A stretch of DNA of 64,000 nt, taken from Thalassomonas viridans (lineage in GTDB: Bacteria; Pseudomonadota; Gammaproteobacteria; Enterobacterales; Alteromonadaceae). Below are positions 8,745 to 20,400 of this stretch, in pieces (the first letter of the stretch is position 1; each line of letters opens with the position of its first letter). Position numbers and translations under genes: made by a program. A model generated the notes under the pieces. That model ran no database searches. It was not told the origin of the DNA and worked only from the letters and a program-made list of their open reading frames with translations. The stretch spans positions 558,001-622,000 of the forward strand of contig NZ_CP059734.1 in NCBI RefSeq assembly GCF_000948985.2, read 5' to 3'.

Positions 8745-9548
8745 ATGTTATCTATCATCATAAGCTGGAGAGACCGGCTTGAGCTTAAAAGAGCACTGCC
8801 CACTTTTATTGAAACCGCAGCCCTGCTCGACGGGGAAATCAATATCGTTAACTTTTCGGGATCCGATGAACTGCTTAACGACCTGATTGGCGAGAACCGT
8901 ACCCGGGTAAAGGTCACTAAGGTCGATAACCAGCATTATTTTAATAAAGCCGCGGCACAAAATGTCGGTGCGAGCACGGCTTTGCATCCCGTGCTGTTTT
9001 TCTGCGACTGCGACATTATCCTTGAACCGGCACAGCTGGTTGAACTTTACCACAGGGTGGCCGGCGGCGACCGGGTTTTTGCCACTTTAGCCGGTGTCTC
9101 GGAAACCGAAATCAATTCCCGCGGCGCCGGTCATGTGGTCTCTTTCGGTTATGAGCTTAATATCAGGACTGCCGACGGGCGCACCCTGAAAATCGTTGAT
9201 AATGAAGAAGACAGTGAAAACGGCACCCGCCAGGCGCCGGGTTTGCTGATGGTGAAAAAGCAGGACTTTATCGCCATCAACGGCTATAACAGCCAGCTTC
9301 ACGGTTGGGGATGGGAAGATCAGGATATGATTTCCCGCCTGACCCTGGGGTTAGGCCTGGAACGTATCATCAGCGGGGAAGCCTTGCATATTTCTCATGA
9401 CGACCATGCCCGTCTGGCTTTTTATCCCGAGGTGGCCTCCCGCTGGGAAAGCCGGGACCGTATGTTCAGGACGGCGCTGGCCAATTATGACAACAATGAC
9501 TTTGCCGGCAGTTACAGCGCGGATATAGCGGATTGCAGCGTCTCATGA
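8745..9548 (+). CDS. GT2-type glycosyltransferase with galactosyltransferase-like C-terminus
   Basis: This 267-residue protein has a GT-A fold and a DxD-type metal site in FFCDCDII (about residue 85-92). The segment NGYNSQLHGWGWEDQD (about 181-196) matches the acceptor/metal region of the galactosyltransferase family (GWGxEDxD). There is no signal peptide or membrane segment, so it acts in the cytoplasm. A good AAGGA ribosome site precedes ATG 8745. It ends in an ATGA overlap with the next glycosyltransferase. Both genes lie between the tailoring genes and the NRPS genes, so glycosylation of the peptide or a carrier is plausible. The sugar and acceptor cannot be read from the sequence. Confidence 0.75.
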   Translation: MLSIIISWRDRLELKRALPTFIETAALLDGEINIVNFSGSDELLNDLIGENRTRVKVTKVDNQHYFNKAAAQNVGASTALHPVLFFCDCDIILEPAQLVELYHRVAGGDRVFATLAGVSETEINSRGAGHVVSFGYELNIRTADGRTLKIVDNEEDSENGTRQAPGLLMVKKQDFIAINGYNSQLHGWGWEDQDMISRLTLGLGLERIISGEALHISHDDHARLAFYPEVASRWESRDRMFRTALANYDNNDFAGSYSADIADCSVS

Positions 9549-10522
9549 GCCATGCCAGACCGACACTTTCAGTGTGTATGATCGTCCGTGACGAAGAAGC
9601 GGTACTGGCGCGTTGTCTTGACAGTATCGCCGGCTTGTATGATGAACTCTGTATCCTGGACACAGGCTCAACGGATGAAACCCTGGCCATCGCCGGCCGT
9701 TATACCGACAAGATCAAGGTGTTTACCGCCTGTAATGATGCCCGGGGAAAAATCATAGATTTTTCCCTGGCCCGCAACCAGGCGCTTGAGCTGGCAACAG
9801 GTGACTGGGTGCTGCAGATAGATGCCGATGAGATCATTGAACAGGGTAAAGACAGGATTGCCCGGCACCTAACGGCAGACAGCTACGACAGGGTGGGCAT
9901 AAGTATCCGCAGCAGCAGCGAAAGCAGCGGCACCGTGTCCGGCCGTTTGTTCCGCCGCCGGCAGGCTAAACAATACACCAGTATTATTCATGAATACCTG
10001 GAATTTGACGGTATTATGGAAGTTGACCGGCAGATTGTTATCAGCAATTTGCCGGATAAGACCAATAAAGAAAGCGGCAATGAACGTAATATCCGCCTGT
10101 GCCGCCTGATGCTGGAAAGTGAGCCGGAAAATTCACGTATCTGGTATTATCTTGGCCGCGAATATCAGGCAAATGCCGATTTCGGCCAGGCCATTGATTG
10201 TTATGACAAGGCGCTTGAATACGGAAAGTTTCCTTACGGCCGCTTCCAGATCTCTTATTTCAGGGCCGTTTGCCTGTTCCTTAGCCGCCAGTTTGATTCG
10301 GCAATTGCCGCGGCCACGGCGGCGGCAGCCGTGGATCCCAGGTATGCCGAAGCCCACTGCCTATTGGGGGATATTTATTTTACCCTGGGGGAGCACGGGC
10401 AGGCGAAGGAAAACTATCAGCGGGCGCTGGCTTGCCAGCCCCCGCAAGACACTCATTTTGGCGTGCAACTATGGGCCTACCAGGCGCATCCTGAAAAACA
10501 GCTTGCCCGGCTGGCAGACTAG
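9545..10522 (+). CDS. GT2 glycosyltransferase with C-terminal TPR repeats
   Basis: The protein has 325 residues. The N-terminal GT2 domain begins LSVCMIVRDEEAVL and has DTGSTDET (nucleotide-sugar site) and LQIDADEII (DxD metal site). The C-terminal third holds tetratricopeptide-like repeats (IWYYLGREYQANADF... and AHCLLGDIYFTLGEH...), as in the SunS/TagB-like GT2-TPR class, where TPRs can recognise peptide acceptors. The start is ATG 9545, because its ATGA overlaps the preceding stop; an in-frame ATG lies four codons earlier at 9533. Its role in the cluster is inferred from position. Confidence 0.78.
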   Translation: MSHARPTLSVCMIVRDEEAVLARCLDSIAGLYDELCILDTGSTDETLAIAGRYTDKIKVFTACNDARGKIIDFSLARNQALELATGDWVLQIDADEIIEQGKDRIARHLTADSYDRVGISIRSSSESSGTVSGRLFRRRQAKQYTSIIHEYLEFDGIMEVDRQIVISNLPDKTNKESGNERNIRLCRLMLESEPENSRIWYYLGREYQANADFGQAIDCYDKALEYGKFPYGRFQISYFRAVCLFLSRQFDSAIAAATAAAAVDPRYAEAHCLLGDIYFTLGEHGQAKENYQRALACQPPQDTHFGVQLWAYQAHPEKQLARLAD

Positions 10523-11090
10523 CCCCCCGGCAGGAGAGCGCCCGGACTTTCCTGCCGGTACATATAAAAAAGCAGCACAGCAGCGGCTTTATCGTCACTG
10601 AAAAGCGTCCGGGTTAAAAAAGTGAACCGCAGGAATACTGGCGGTTATTTCATAACATAAGTACAGGATGGCAAGGGTGAACCGGGCCCGGGATCATGGT
10701 ATCAGTCTGGCAAGCCCGGCGTCACTTTTGTTTCGCCATCGGTAGCTCCCGGGCTTTATCTGTCAAATGGCAAACAGGAGGTTTGCCATCCGTTAAAGGC
10801 CGCCGTCATCCGGATAACCGGTGATGTTTGCGGTTAATTTTGGACGGAAGAGGGGCACTGTTGCGCCCCGAATCTGTGCCTGTGAGGCTGGGCAGCCATT
10901 TGAGCCAAGTGCCGGGCCAGGGAATAAGAAAAGTCAGTGTATTACCTTTGTCCCGGTTAATGCCCGGGACCGGCAGAAAAGTGTCCGTCTTATGCAAGGC
11001 TTGTGGGTAAGGACATATTGGCAAGGCCGTTAGCTTGATGTGTCAAAGTTAACCGGCGGGTGAAAAATAATAAAGAATAGAAGTATCAAG
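10523..11090. other. 568-base non-coding gap before the NRPS genes
   Basis: There is no supported gene. Short open frames occur on both strands around 10806-11033 but resemble no protein. The region holds a small hairpin AACCGC/GCGGTT (10625-10646) and a distant pair GCCCGGG (10686-10692) / CCCGGGC (10748-10754). A separate promoter or structured leader for the NRPS operon would fit here, but I could not identify a convincing promoter or a known riboswitch. Confidence 0.4.
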
Positions 11091-14000
11091 ATGGATATTA
11101 CCGCGTTAACACAGTGGATAGGCGAACTGGAAGAATCTGGCATCAGCTTTTATCTGGAAGAGGGCCAGTTAAAGTGTAAGGCCCCGAAAGGGATGATGAC
11201 CCCATCCCTGGCGGCTCAAATTCGCTTGGAGAAAGAAAAAATTATCGCCCTGATGCAGGGGGAGCAAGGCTGTGAGCCAGCGGAAACGGCGAATAGCTTG
11301 TCTTATAGCCAGCAGAGAATATGGATCAGCCAGCAAATGGATCCGTCAAGTGCGGATTTTAATGTGCCCCTGGTTTTTATGGCCAGCGGCCGCCTGAATT
11401 GCCGGGCCCTGTCCCTGGCCCTTAATAAGATGATTCAGCGCCATGATATCCTGCGCACTGTGTATCAGGTGCAGCAAAGCCAGGTGAGCCCGGTGCTTTG
11501 TGATGATGTCGTTATTGAACTGGCGTATCATGACTTGTCTCATTTAGCCGAAGCGGATTGCCGGATACGCCAGGCGGAATTTAAAAAGCAATACCTTTGC
11601 CGAGCTTTTGATCTGGAGCAGGAGATACCGTTACGGGCCTGCGTCGTTAAGCAGGACGAGAGCCACCATATGATACTGATCGTCCTGCACCATATTGCCG
11701 CAGACGGCTGGTCAGTCAATTTTTTCAGCGATGAACTGACCCGTTTATATCAGCTTTTTGATCTCGGCAAGCAGGCGGAGCTGCCGCCGGTCACACACCA
11801 GTACCGGGACTATGTGGCATGGGAAAATCATCAGCTGAGCGGGAAAAACAGGCAACAGCTGTGCCGGTATTGGCAGCAAAGACTCGAAGGCGCTCCCCCG
11901 GTGCATTCCCTGCCGGTAGCACGGCAGCGCAGCGCCGCTAAGGAGAAAAACCGGCACCGGGCCCAGAGGCTGAGTAAAGCCTTGATGGCGCAGCTAAACC
12001 GGCTGGCAAAACACCATCACGCCAGTTTGTTTATGGTGATGCAAACGGCCTTTGCCTTTATGATATGCCAGTGGTCCAGCCAAAGGGATGTCGTGATAGG
12101 AACACCGGTTGCGGGGCGCAATCAAAGCAACTTCCACCAGGTGATGGGGTGTTTTATCAATAGCCTGGCCATCAGGACCCGGCTGGATCCCGGACAAAGC
12201 TTTGCACAGCTACTGGCGGAAAACCGGAATAATATCCTGGCGGACTTTCAGCATCAGGGACTGCCTTTCGAGCTGCTTAAACAGGAACTGGCCGATAAGA
12301 ACAGCGACTTTTACAGTCCCGTTTTTCAAGTCTGGTTCGTGATGCAAAACTTTGCCAAAGCCGATATTGACCTGGCGGATGTTTCACTGCAAAGGCTGGA
12401 GAATGACATTCAATACAGCCGCTTTGAACTCAACCTCTATATCAGCGAATTTTCCGATGGCGCGGTATTGAACTGGCTGTACCTTGAACGTTTATTCAGT
12501 GAAGAAACCATAGTCTATGTGATGGGGCAGTATCAGCAGTTGCTTGAACAGATAGCCGAGACGCCCGAGGCGCCCCTGAACCGTCTGCAGCTGTTTGACG
12601 CCGCGGACATATACCGCCGGGGAAATGATCCGGTAAAGCTTGAGGGAGCGCTGACGGACTATTTTAAGGCCAGGGTTAACCGCCATGGCGAGCAATGCGC
12701 CCTGGATGACGGCGTCGTGACCATGACTTACCGGCAATTGGATCGCCTCAGCGATATGCTGGGCCATAACATGCTGAAGGCCTTTGATCCGGGGGCGCAT
12801 GTCGGTTTGCTTTGCCGGCATAATGCCTTGATGGTGGCGACTGTCCTTGGCTGCCTTAAGGCAGGGATAGTTTACGTTCCCCTGGATCCGTTAAACCCGG
12901 TCGGGCGCCTGCAGCAAATAGCCCGGGACGCGCAGCTGAGGGGTATCCTTGCCGATGAACTGCTGGCCGGGGAGGCGGACGCCTTAGTCCGGGAAATGCC
13001 CGGGTTGCAGCGCTTGCTGGTTAACGGCAGGGAGGCGGAAAGCAGGCAGGAAATCGCGTTTTCACCGGTTGCGCAAGATGCGCCCGCTTATATTTTGTAT
13101 ACTTCCGGATCTACCGGGGCGCCTAAGGGGGTCTGCCAGTCCCGCGGGAATTTGGCCTTTTACGGCCTGCAATATGGCCGCCAGCTGGATATAGGCCCGC
13201 AGGACAGGGTACTGCAATTGAGCGCCTATCATTTTGATGCCTCTGTCATGGATATTTTCGGGGCCTTGCTCTGCGGCGCGCAACTGGTGATGACGGACAT
13301 GAAAACGGCCTCCCCCGAGCAATTAAATCATGGGATCTTAAGGAAAAAAATCACGGTTTATCACAGTACCCCCACCGTTTTCCGTTATATCTTTACCGCC
13401 GGGCAGCAGGAATTTACCAGGCTTAGGGCCGTGGTGCTGGGGGGGGAAAAAAGCCAAAGCCACGATTTACGCCTCTTTAAATTAAGGTGTCCGTCAAACA
13501 GTTTGTTTATCAACGGCTATGGCCCCACCGAGTCCACCCTGGCCTGCCAGTGGCGGGTGCCCCATCAGGAATTAGACACTGAGCTGATGCCCCTGGTCGG
13601 GCACGCCGTTCCCGGGATCGACCACAAGGTCGAGACGGCGCCCGGGGTCGGGGCCAGGGTCTTTGAAGTTGGCGAGCTGGTTTTGTCCAGCCCTTATCTT
13701 GCCCTGGGATACTGGCAAAACCCCGGTCAAAGCGAGAAGGTTTTTAGCTCGGCCACCGACGACGCGGGACAGACAGTGCGGCAATACCGCACCGGGGATC
13801 AGGTTTTGCTGTTGCCGGACGGCCAGTTGCGTTTTGTCGGCCGCAGTGACAGCCAGGTTAAATTGCGCGGCATACGCATAGAATTAAGTGAAATTGAAGC
13901 CTTGCTGCATTCACACCCGGCGGTAACCGATGCCGCGGTAAACCTGAGCGCCGGTGAGGGGGAAGAAGTGCTGGCCGCTTATTATGTGCCGGCCCCTGCA

Positions 14001-14471
14001 AGCGGCCCCCTGGCGGATGATGAAGTTCGCCGCTATTTAAAAAAACACCTGCCCGCTTATATGATCCCCGGCTGTTTTATCCCTATGGAGGAGTTGCCTA
14101 AGACGGGGTCGGGCAAGATTGACCGCAAAGCGCTGCCGCCGGCGGGGCAGCAGCCGGAAAAACAATACCGCGCCCCGGAAAACGAGGCACAGCGCCTGAT
14201 GTGCGGTTTATGGGCCAGCGCCCTTGGCCGCCCGGCGGAACAAATCAGCATATGTGCTAATTTCTTCGAGCTGGGGGGGCATTCGCTGCAGGTGCTGCGC
14301 CTCCTGTCCGCCATTGAAAACACCTTCGCGGTGACCGTCAGCTTGCAGGAATTTTTTAACTGCGAACAGCTCCGGCATCTGGTGGCTGCCATAGAGCAGC
14401 GCAAACTGGTTATCAGTATCGAAAATAAATTGGCCGAGGAAAATGCGGTAAATGAAGAAGGTTGGTTATGA
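11091..14471 (+). CDS. NRPS, one module: TubC docking - C - A - T
   Basis: The protein has 1126 residues. Residues 1-58 form a TubC-type docking domain. A condensation domain follows (about 67-490), with the active motif HHIAADGW at about 200. The adenylation domain (about 505-1010) has YTSGSTGAPKG near 666 and FDASVMDIF. The carrier domain has FFELGGHSLQ near 1058-1067 (Ser for phosphopantetheine). There is no E, MT or TE domain. Aligned by eye to GrsA, the ten-residue specificity code reads DAMHVGGLAK, which I cannot match to a known substrate. The C-terminus is acidic (ending NEEGWL), consistent with a tail that docks on a downstream TubC domain. An N-terminal docking domain on the first NRPS gene is odd, because no upstream partner lies in the window. 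Confidence 0.93.
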   Translation: MDITALTQWIGELEESGISFYLEEGQLKCKAPKGMMTPSLAAQIRLEKEKIIALMQGEQGCEPAETANSLSYSQQRIWISQQMDPSSADFNVPLVFMASGRLNCRALSLALNKMIQRHDILRTVYQVQQSQVSPVLCDDVVIELAYHDLSHLAEADCRIRQAEFKKQYLCRAFDLEQEIPLRACVVKQDESHHMILIVLHHIAADGWSVNFFSDELTRLYQLFDLGKQAELPPVTHQYRDYVAWENHQLSGKNRQQLCRYWQQRLEGAPPVHSLPVARQRSAAKEKNRHRAQRLSKALMAQLNRLAKHHHASLFMVMQTAFAFMICQWSSQRDVVIGTPVAGRNQSNFHQVMGCFINSLAIRTRLDPGQSFAQLLAENRNNILADFQHQGLPFELLKQELADKNSDFYSPVFQVWFVMQNFAKADIDLADVSLQRLENDIQYSRFELNLYISEFSDGAVLNWLYLERLFSEETIVYVMGQYQQLLEQIAETPEAPLNRLQLFDAADIYRRGNDPVKLEGALTDYFKARVNRHGEQCALDDGVVTMTYRQLDRLSDMLGHNMLKAFDPGAHVGLLCRHNALMVATVLGCLKAGIVYVPLDPLNPVGRLQQIARDAQLRGILADELLAGEADALVREMPGLQRLLVNGREAESRQEIAFSPVAQDAPAYILYTSGSTGAPKGVCQSRGNLAFYGLQYGRQLDIGPQDRVLQLSAYHFDASVMDIFGALLCGAQLVMTDMKTASPEQLNHGILRKKITVYHSTPTVFRYIFTAGQQEFTRLRAVVLGGEKSQSHDLRLFKLRCPSNSLFINGYGPTESTLACQWRVPHQELDTELMPLVGHAVPGIDHKVETAPGVGARVFEVGELVLSSPYLALGYWQNPGQSEKVFSSATDDAGQTVRQYRTGDQVLLLPDGQLRFVGRSDSQVKLRGIRIELSEIEALLHSHPAVTDAAVNLSAGEGEEVLAAYYVPAPASGPLADDEVRRYLKKHLPAYMIPGCFIPMEELPKTGSGKIDRKALPPAGQQPEKQYRAPENEAQRLMCGLWASALGRPAEQISICANFFELGGHSLQVLRLLSAIENTFAVTVSLQEFFNCEQLRHLVAAIEQRKLVISIENKLAEENAVNEEGWL

Positions 14472-17400
14472 ACACGCTTGAGTTAATACAAAAAGCAACA
14501 GAGAAAGGGGTTCTGTTATTTGTCGAAGAGGGAAAACTGGGCTTTAAGCTGACTGCACCGTCTTTTGATCCACAATTAAAAGCCGAAATCGTCAAGGCAA
14601 AAGATGCCATTGTTGAGGTGTTAACCCGGGTAGCGCCGGTTAAGGATAAGGCCGGAAAGATTGCCCCGCGCCCGGAGGATCTGCCTTATATCCCCGCCAG
14701 TGCCGCGCAACAAAGGATTTGGACCGCCCATCAGCTGGGCTCGGATGGCCGGCAATATAATTTGCCCAGGATCACTTCCCTTGAGGGAAGGCTTGACCGG
14801 CAAGCCCTGGAGCAGGCGGTTAATGTGCTGGTGGAGCGTCACAGCATTTTACGCACACATTTTGTCCTGAACCGGGGACACTTATGCCAGGTTATTTCCC
14901 CGTTTGTCCGGGCGCCCCTGGAAACCGTTAACCCCGGGGACATCAGCGGGCAGGCACTGGACGAGCTGTTACAGACCTATGTCTGCCATGAATTTGACCT
15001 GCAGCAGGGGCCCCTGTTCCGGATCGTACTGATCGAGCGTGCACCGGAGAAATTCGTCCTGTTGTTCAATATCCACCATATCCTGACGGACGCCTGGTCG
15101 AACAACCTGCTGATGAAAGAGCTGGCGCTCCTGTATAACGGCTATGCCGGTGGCCCGGCGGCGAATTTGCCTGCCTTGCCTGTCGAATATGCGGATTATG
15201 CCTGCTGGCAACAGCAGCAGTCTGATTTCGGGCCGGCGCTGGATTACTGGCAACAAGAGCTTGCCAACGCGCCCGTGCTGCACCAGCTGCCCCTGGATCA
15301 TGACAGGCCGGCGGTAAAAACATCAGGGGCCAGGCGCCAGTCGCTGTCATTAACGCCGGCGTTAAGTTCGGCGTTAAAACAGCTGGCAAATGACCAGGGG
15401 ATCACGGCATTTGTCTTGTTGCAAACCGCATTTTCCGTGTTGATCGGGCGCTGGAGCAACCAAAAGGACATAGTGATCGGCTCCCCGGTTTCCGGCCGGC
15501 ACCTGCAGCAGGTAGAAGCTTTGTCAGGCCTGTTTGTCAACGTGATTGCCATCCGCTGCCGGTTTGATCCCGGGCAAAGCTTTGCCGGCTTGCTGCAGCA
15601 GCAAAAAATAAAGCTGCGTGATGCCCTGATCCATCAGGATTTGCCTTTTGAAATGCTGCTGGCCAAGTTGCAGCCGGGCAGGGGCAAGCATCATTCCCCC
15701 CTGTTCCAGATCCTCTTCACCATGAAAAACCGGGAGGCAGAAGCCCTGAGCCTGACCGGGCTCGAAACCCGCAGCCTGCCGGCACAATTACCTTATGCCA
15801 ATTATGATATCGACTTTTCCGTGAATGAAGGCAGTGACCAGTTTCACCTGAGCTGGAATTATGCCTGTGATCTTTTTGAGGACGGCACCATCAGCCGTTT
15901 GAGCGAGAGTTTTGTCCGCCTGCTTGGCGGCCTGTCACAGTCACCGGATACGCCCCTGGGCCGGTTGCCGGTTTTGCCCGACGGCGACAGCAGGCTGCTG
16001 CAGTCCTGGCATAATAACCGGCGCCCTTATCCCCGGGATATCTGCGTACACCAGTTGTTTGAGCAACAGGTTGAAAAAACGCCGGATGAGCTGGCCCTGG
16101 TCTGCGGCGACAGCTCATTCACTTACCGGGAAGTTAACGGCAAGGCGAATGCCCTGGCACTGCACCTCAGGGAGCAAGGGATTAAACCCGGGCATGTGAT
16201 CCCGGTTCTTATGTCGCGCGGGGCCGAGGTGCCGGTGAGCCTGCTGGCGCTGTTGAAACTCGGGGCCGTGTTTGCGCCCCTCGACCTTGAGTTTCCCGCA
16301 TCGCGTTTACAGGCGATTCTGGAGAACTTCACCACAAGTTTAGTCCTGACCAACAACAGGCTGGCGCAGGACAAGCTGCCGGAAAACTTTGACTGCTGCG
16401 AGGTGAATGTCCACCGGCTGCCCCTGGCCGGGAACCTGGCATGTGACATCACCAGCCAGGCGCCTATGTATGTGATCCACACCTCAGGCACCACGGGCAC
16501 CCCGAAAGGAGCCATCAATAAACATCTGGGCATAGTCAACCGCTTCTCCTATATGGATGCCCAATTAAAGCAACAGGCGAAGGAGTGTGTGCTGCAAACG
16601 ACTTATCACTGCTTTGATTCGGCGATCTGGCAATTGCTCTGGCCGCTTTGCCATGGCGGCCGGGTGGTAATGCCCGAGTTCGGCGACGGTTTTGACCTGG
16701 CTGAGCTGGTTAGCCTGATCCGGCGCTATCGGGTGAGTTTCTCCGACTTTACCCCCAGCACTTTGGGCCTGATGCTTAACCACCTGGAGACTTATCCGGA
16801 CGCGGCCGGGCACATGAAATCCCTGAAGACCCTGATCGTTGGCGGAGAAGCAAGCAGCCTGGCCTTAGTGCAGCAATGCCGCCAGTTACTGCCCGGGCTT
16901 ACCTACTGGAATGCCTACGGGCCGACGGAAACCGCCATAGGGGTGATTTTTTACCGGGTGCCTGCGGATGTCCGGGGGAAAGTTCCGATAGGCAAAGCCA
17001 TGCAAAATGTCCGGGCGCTGGTGCTGGACGAACAGCTGCAGCAGGTGGCGATCGGGGTGACAGGCGAATTGTACCTGGGGGGAGACTGCCTGGGACTGGG
17101 TTACCTTAATAATCCGGCGGAAACCGCCAAAGCCTTTATCGATAACCCGTTTAGCACCAGGGAAGGAGATAAGCTTTATAAAACCGGCGATTATGCCCGC
17201 TGGCTGCCCGACGGCAACCTGGATTATCTCGGCCGGGTGGATAACCAGTTAAAAATACGCGGCATGCGCATCGAGACCGATGAAATCGAAACTTTGCTTT
17301 GCCGGGCCGACCGGGTCCAGGGGGCCGCGGTAAAAGCCTTTGGCAGGGGGGATAATCTTTATCTGGTGGCGTATCTTGTGCCCGGCGATGCCGGGACCCT

Positions 17401-20400
17401 TGAGGACAGGGAAAAATGGCTGGCCCGGGTCAGGCAGTATGCCGGTGAGCAATTGCCTGACTATATGCTGCCCAGGGAACTGGTATGCCTGGAAAAACTC
17501 CCCGTCAACAATAGCGGCAAAACAGATTATAAACAGCTGGCGCCTCCGGTGCTTGCGCAAAAGCCGCGCCGCCGGCCGGGCTCAAAAGCCGAAAAGCTTT
17601 TGCTCGGGATCTGGAGTGAAATCCTGCAGCAGCCACCAGAAGATATCGGCACAGATGACGACTTCTTCGACCTGGGAGGGCATTCATTAAGCGCCCTGAG
17701 GTTGATGAATAAAATTGATGCCACTTTTGCAACCCGTTTAACCATTAAACAAATCTTTGAAATGAGTACGATTATAAAGCAGGCGCAATTAGTCGCTGAA
17801 AATACCGGACACAGCCGGACCCGGATCTCCGGTCAGGGGGAAGACCAGCCGCTGCGCATGTCTTCGGCGCAGCAGCGCTTATGGTTTATCGACCAGATGG
17901 GGGGCAGCAGCCAATACAATATCACTATGGTGCTTGAGCTGACCGGGCAGTTGAATTTCGGGGGGGTTACCCGGGCGCTGGAGCAAATCATGCAGCGTCA
18001 CCAGGTGTTAAGAACATTTTTTGTCAGCCGGGGGGAAGAGGTCGAGCTGGCGGTACAAGCCTCTTATGCTTTGCCGGTAACCACCCTGGATTTATCTGCC
18101 TATGAGTTTGTCGAGCAGCAGGAGATAATGTCCCGGCTGATCCGTGAAGAATCCGATTACCAGTTTGATCTGGCGAACGAGCTGTTATTGCGGGTGAAAT
18201 TACTGACACTGGCGGATAATAAATGGCGCCTGCTGTTTAATATCCATCATATTATCTGTGATGGCTGGTCATTTAACCTGCTGCTCAATGAATTCAAAAC
18301 CTTCTACAATGCCTATTGCAATAATGAAACGCCGGATGTGGCGCCTTTGCCTATCCAGTACAGCGACTATGCCCACTGGCAGAGCATATATGTTAACAGC
18401 AAGGATTATCAGGACTCGTTAGCCTATTGGCAGCAAAGGCTGCACCGGCTGCCGGCACTGCACCAATTGCCCCTGGATAAAATCAGGCCCCGGCGCCAGC
18501 GTTTTAAAGGCAAGGTTTACAAGCATTGCTTTGCATCCGCGAGCCATAGCCGGGTACAGGCGCTTTGCCAGCAGCAACAGACCACCTTATTTACCCTGAT
18601 GCAAACGGTTTTTGCCCTGTTTATCGGACGCATCAGCAATCAAAGGGATGTCGTGATGGGGACGCCGTCTGCGGGACGTTCGGCAAAAGAGCTGGAAGGA
18701 TTGATCGGGCTGTTTGTCAATACCTTAGTGATCCGTACGCAGCTGGAAAAGGGAGAAAGCTTCACCGGGCTGCTGCAACGCAATAAGCAGCAGATACTCA
18801 ATGATCTTGAGCATGAAGCCATGCCGTTTGATGTCCTGGTTGAACAGCTCAACCCCGGGCGCCATATGTCGCATGCCCCTTTGTTTCAGATCATGTTTAC
18901 CCTGCAGAACCGGAATGAATCCAGGGTTTCCCTGACCGGCTTAAAAGCAGAGCGGGTTTCCGGGCAGAGCAATAAATCAAAATTTGATTTGAACCTGTCG
19001 GTGGTTGAAGACAGGGAGGGATTAAATTTGCTGTGGCAATATGATGTTGACCTGTTCGCCCCTGCCAGTATCGAACGCATGAACAATCAATATGTCCAGC
19101 TGCTGCACAGCCTCCTGGACAACCCTGAGCTGCCGGTGGACAGCCTTAATCTCAGCGACGCCGGGGAAACCCGGCAACTGCACCAGCTCTGGCAGGGGGA
19201 TAAGGTGGATTACCCGGCAAGCGGCCTGCTGGATGAGTTTGCCCGCCAGGTGGCACGGCAGGGGGATGCCGTGGCGCTGCAATACCAGGATCAGGCCCTG
19301 AGTTTCTCCCGGCTGGATCGGCTAAGTGACCAGCTGGCCCTTGAACTTATTGCCCGGGGCGCCAAAGCCGAAACCATAGTCGGTATACACGCACAGCGCT
19401 CACTTAACTGGTTTATCACCATACTCGGGGTTCTCAAGTCCGGGGCGGCTTATCTGCCCCTGGATGCCGCGCTGCCATTATCCCGTATTGAATATATGGT
19501 TACCGACAGCCAGGCGCTCTTGCTGTTAAGTGATGCGCCTGCATCCTTAGCCCGAATGAAACCCGATGTACCTGTGATTGATATCAGCCGGGCGGATACC
19601 CTGCAGCCGGAAACTGCCGCCATCGGGGCCGGCGAATTTGCCAGGGCGGTCAATGCACCGCAGGATCTGGCCTATGTCATCTATACTTCCGGTTCCACCG
19701 GTAAGCCGAAGGGGGTTTGTATCGAGCACCGGGCCCTGAGCAATTTAGCCTTCTCGCTAAGGGACCGGCTGGTGAAGTACGGCAGTGACCTGGCGCGCTG
19801 GGGGGCCAATGCCAGCTTTGGTTTTGATGCTTCCCTGCAGGGCATTTCGCAGCTGGCGTTAGGCTCTACCCTGGTATTGATACCTCAGGCATACCGGAAT
19901 GATCCGCGGCAACTGGCCGATTACCTGCAGCGGCACAGGGTCACTATGCTCGACTGTACCCCGTCCCAGGTAAAACAATGGATAGAAGACGGGCAGCTGC
20001 ACCGTTTCCCTTCCCTGGTTATCGGCGGAGAAGCGATCAGCGCCGATACCTGGCAACACCTGGTACAGTTTCAGCATAACAGCGCAGAGCTGGCCTTTAA
20101 TGTCTACGGGCCGACCGAGTCTTGCGTTGACAGTACCCTGGCGCCCATAGATAAGTCTTATGGCTTACCTGTTATAGGCGGCTTATTGCCCAATGTCAGC
20201 GCTTATGTCGTCAGCGAGGGGCAAGTCTGTCCTGCCGGGGTTGTCGGTGAACTCTATCTGGGGGGCGCCCAGCTGGCACGCGGCTATTTAAACCGGGAAC
20301 AGCTCACCCAAGAGCGCTTTGTCGACTTTACCGTCGCCGGCCACCACCGGCGTATGTACCGGACCGGGGATTTGGTGAAGTACAACAGCGACGGCAGTTT

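Noticed and set aside
10806..11033. Short open frames on both strands before the NRPS genes
   Set aside because: They are mutually overlapping, of low-quality composition and lack ribosome sites; treated as non-coding.
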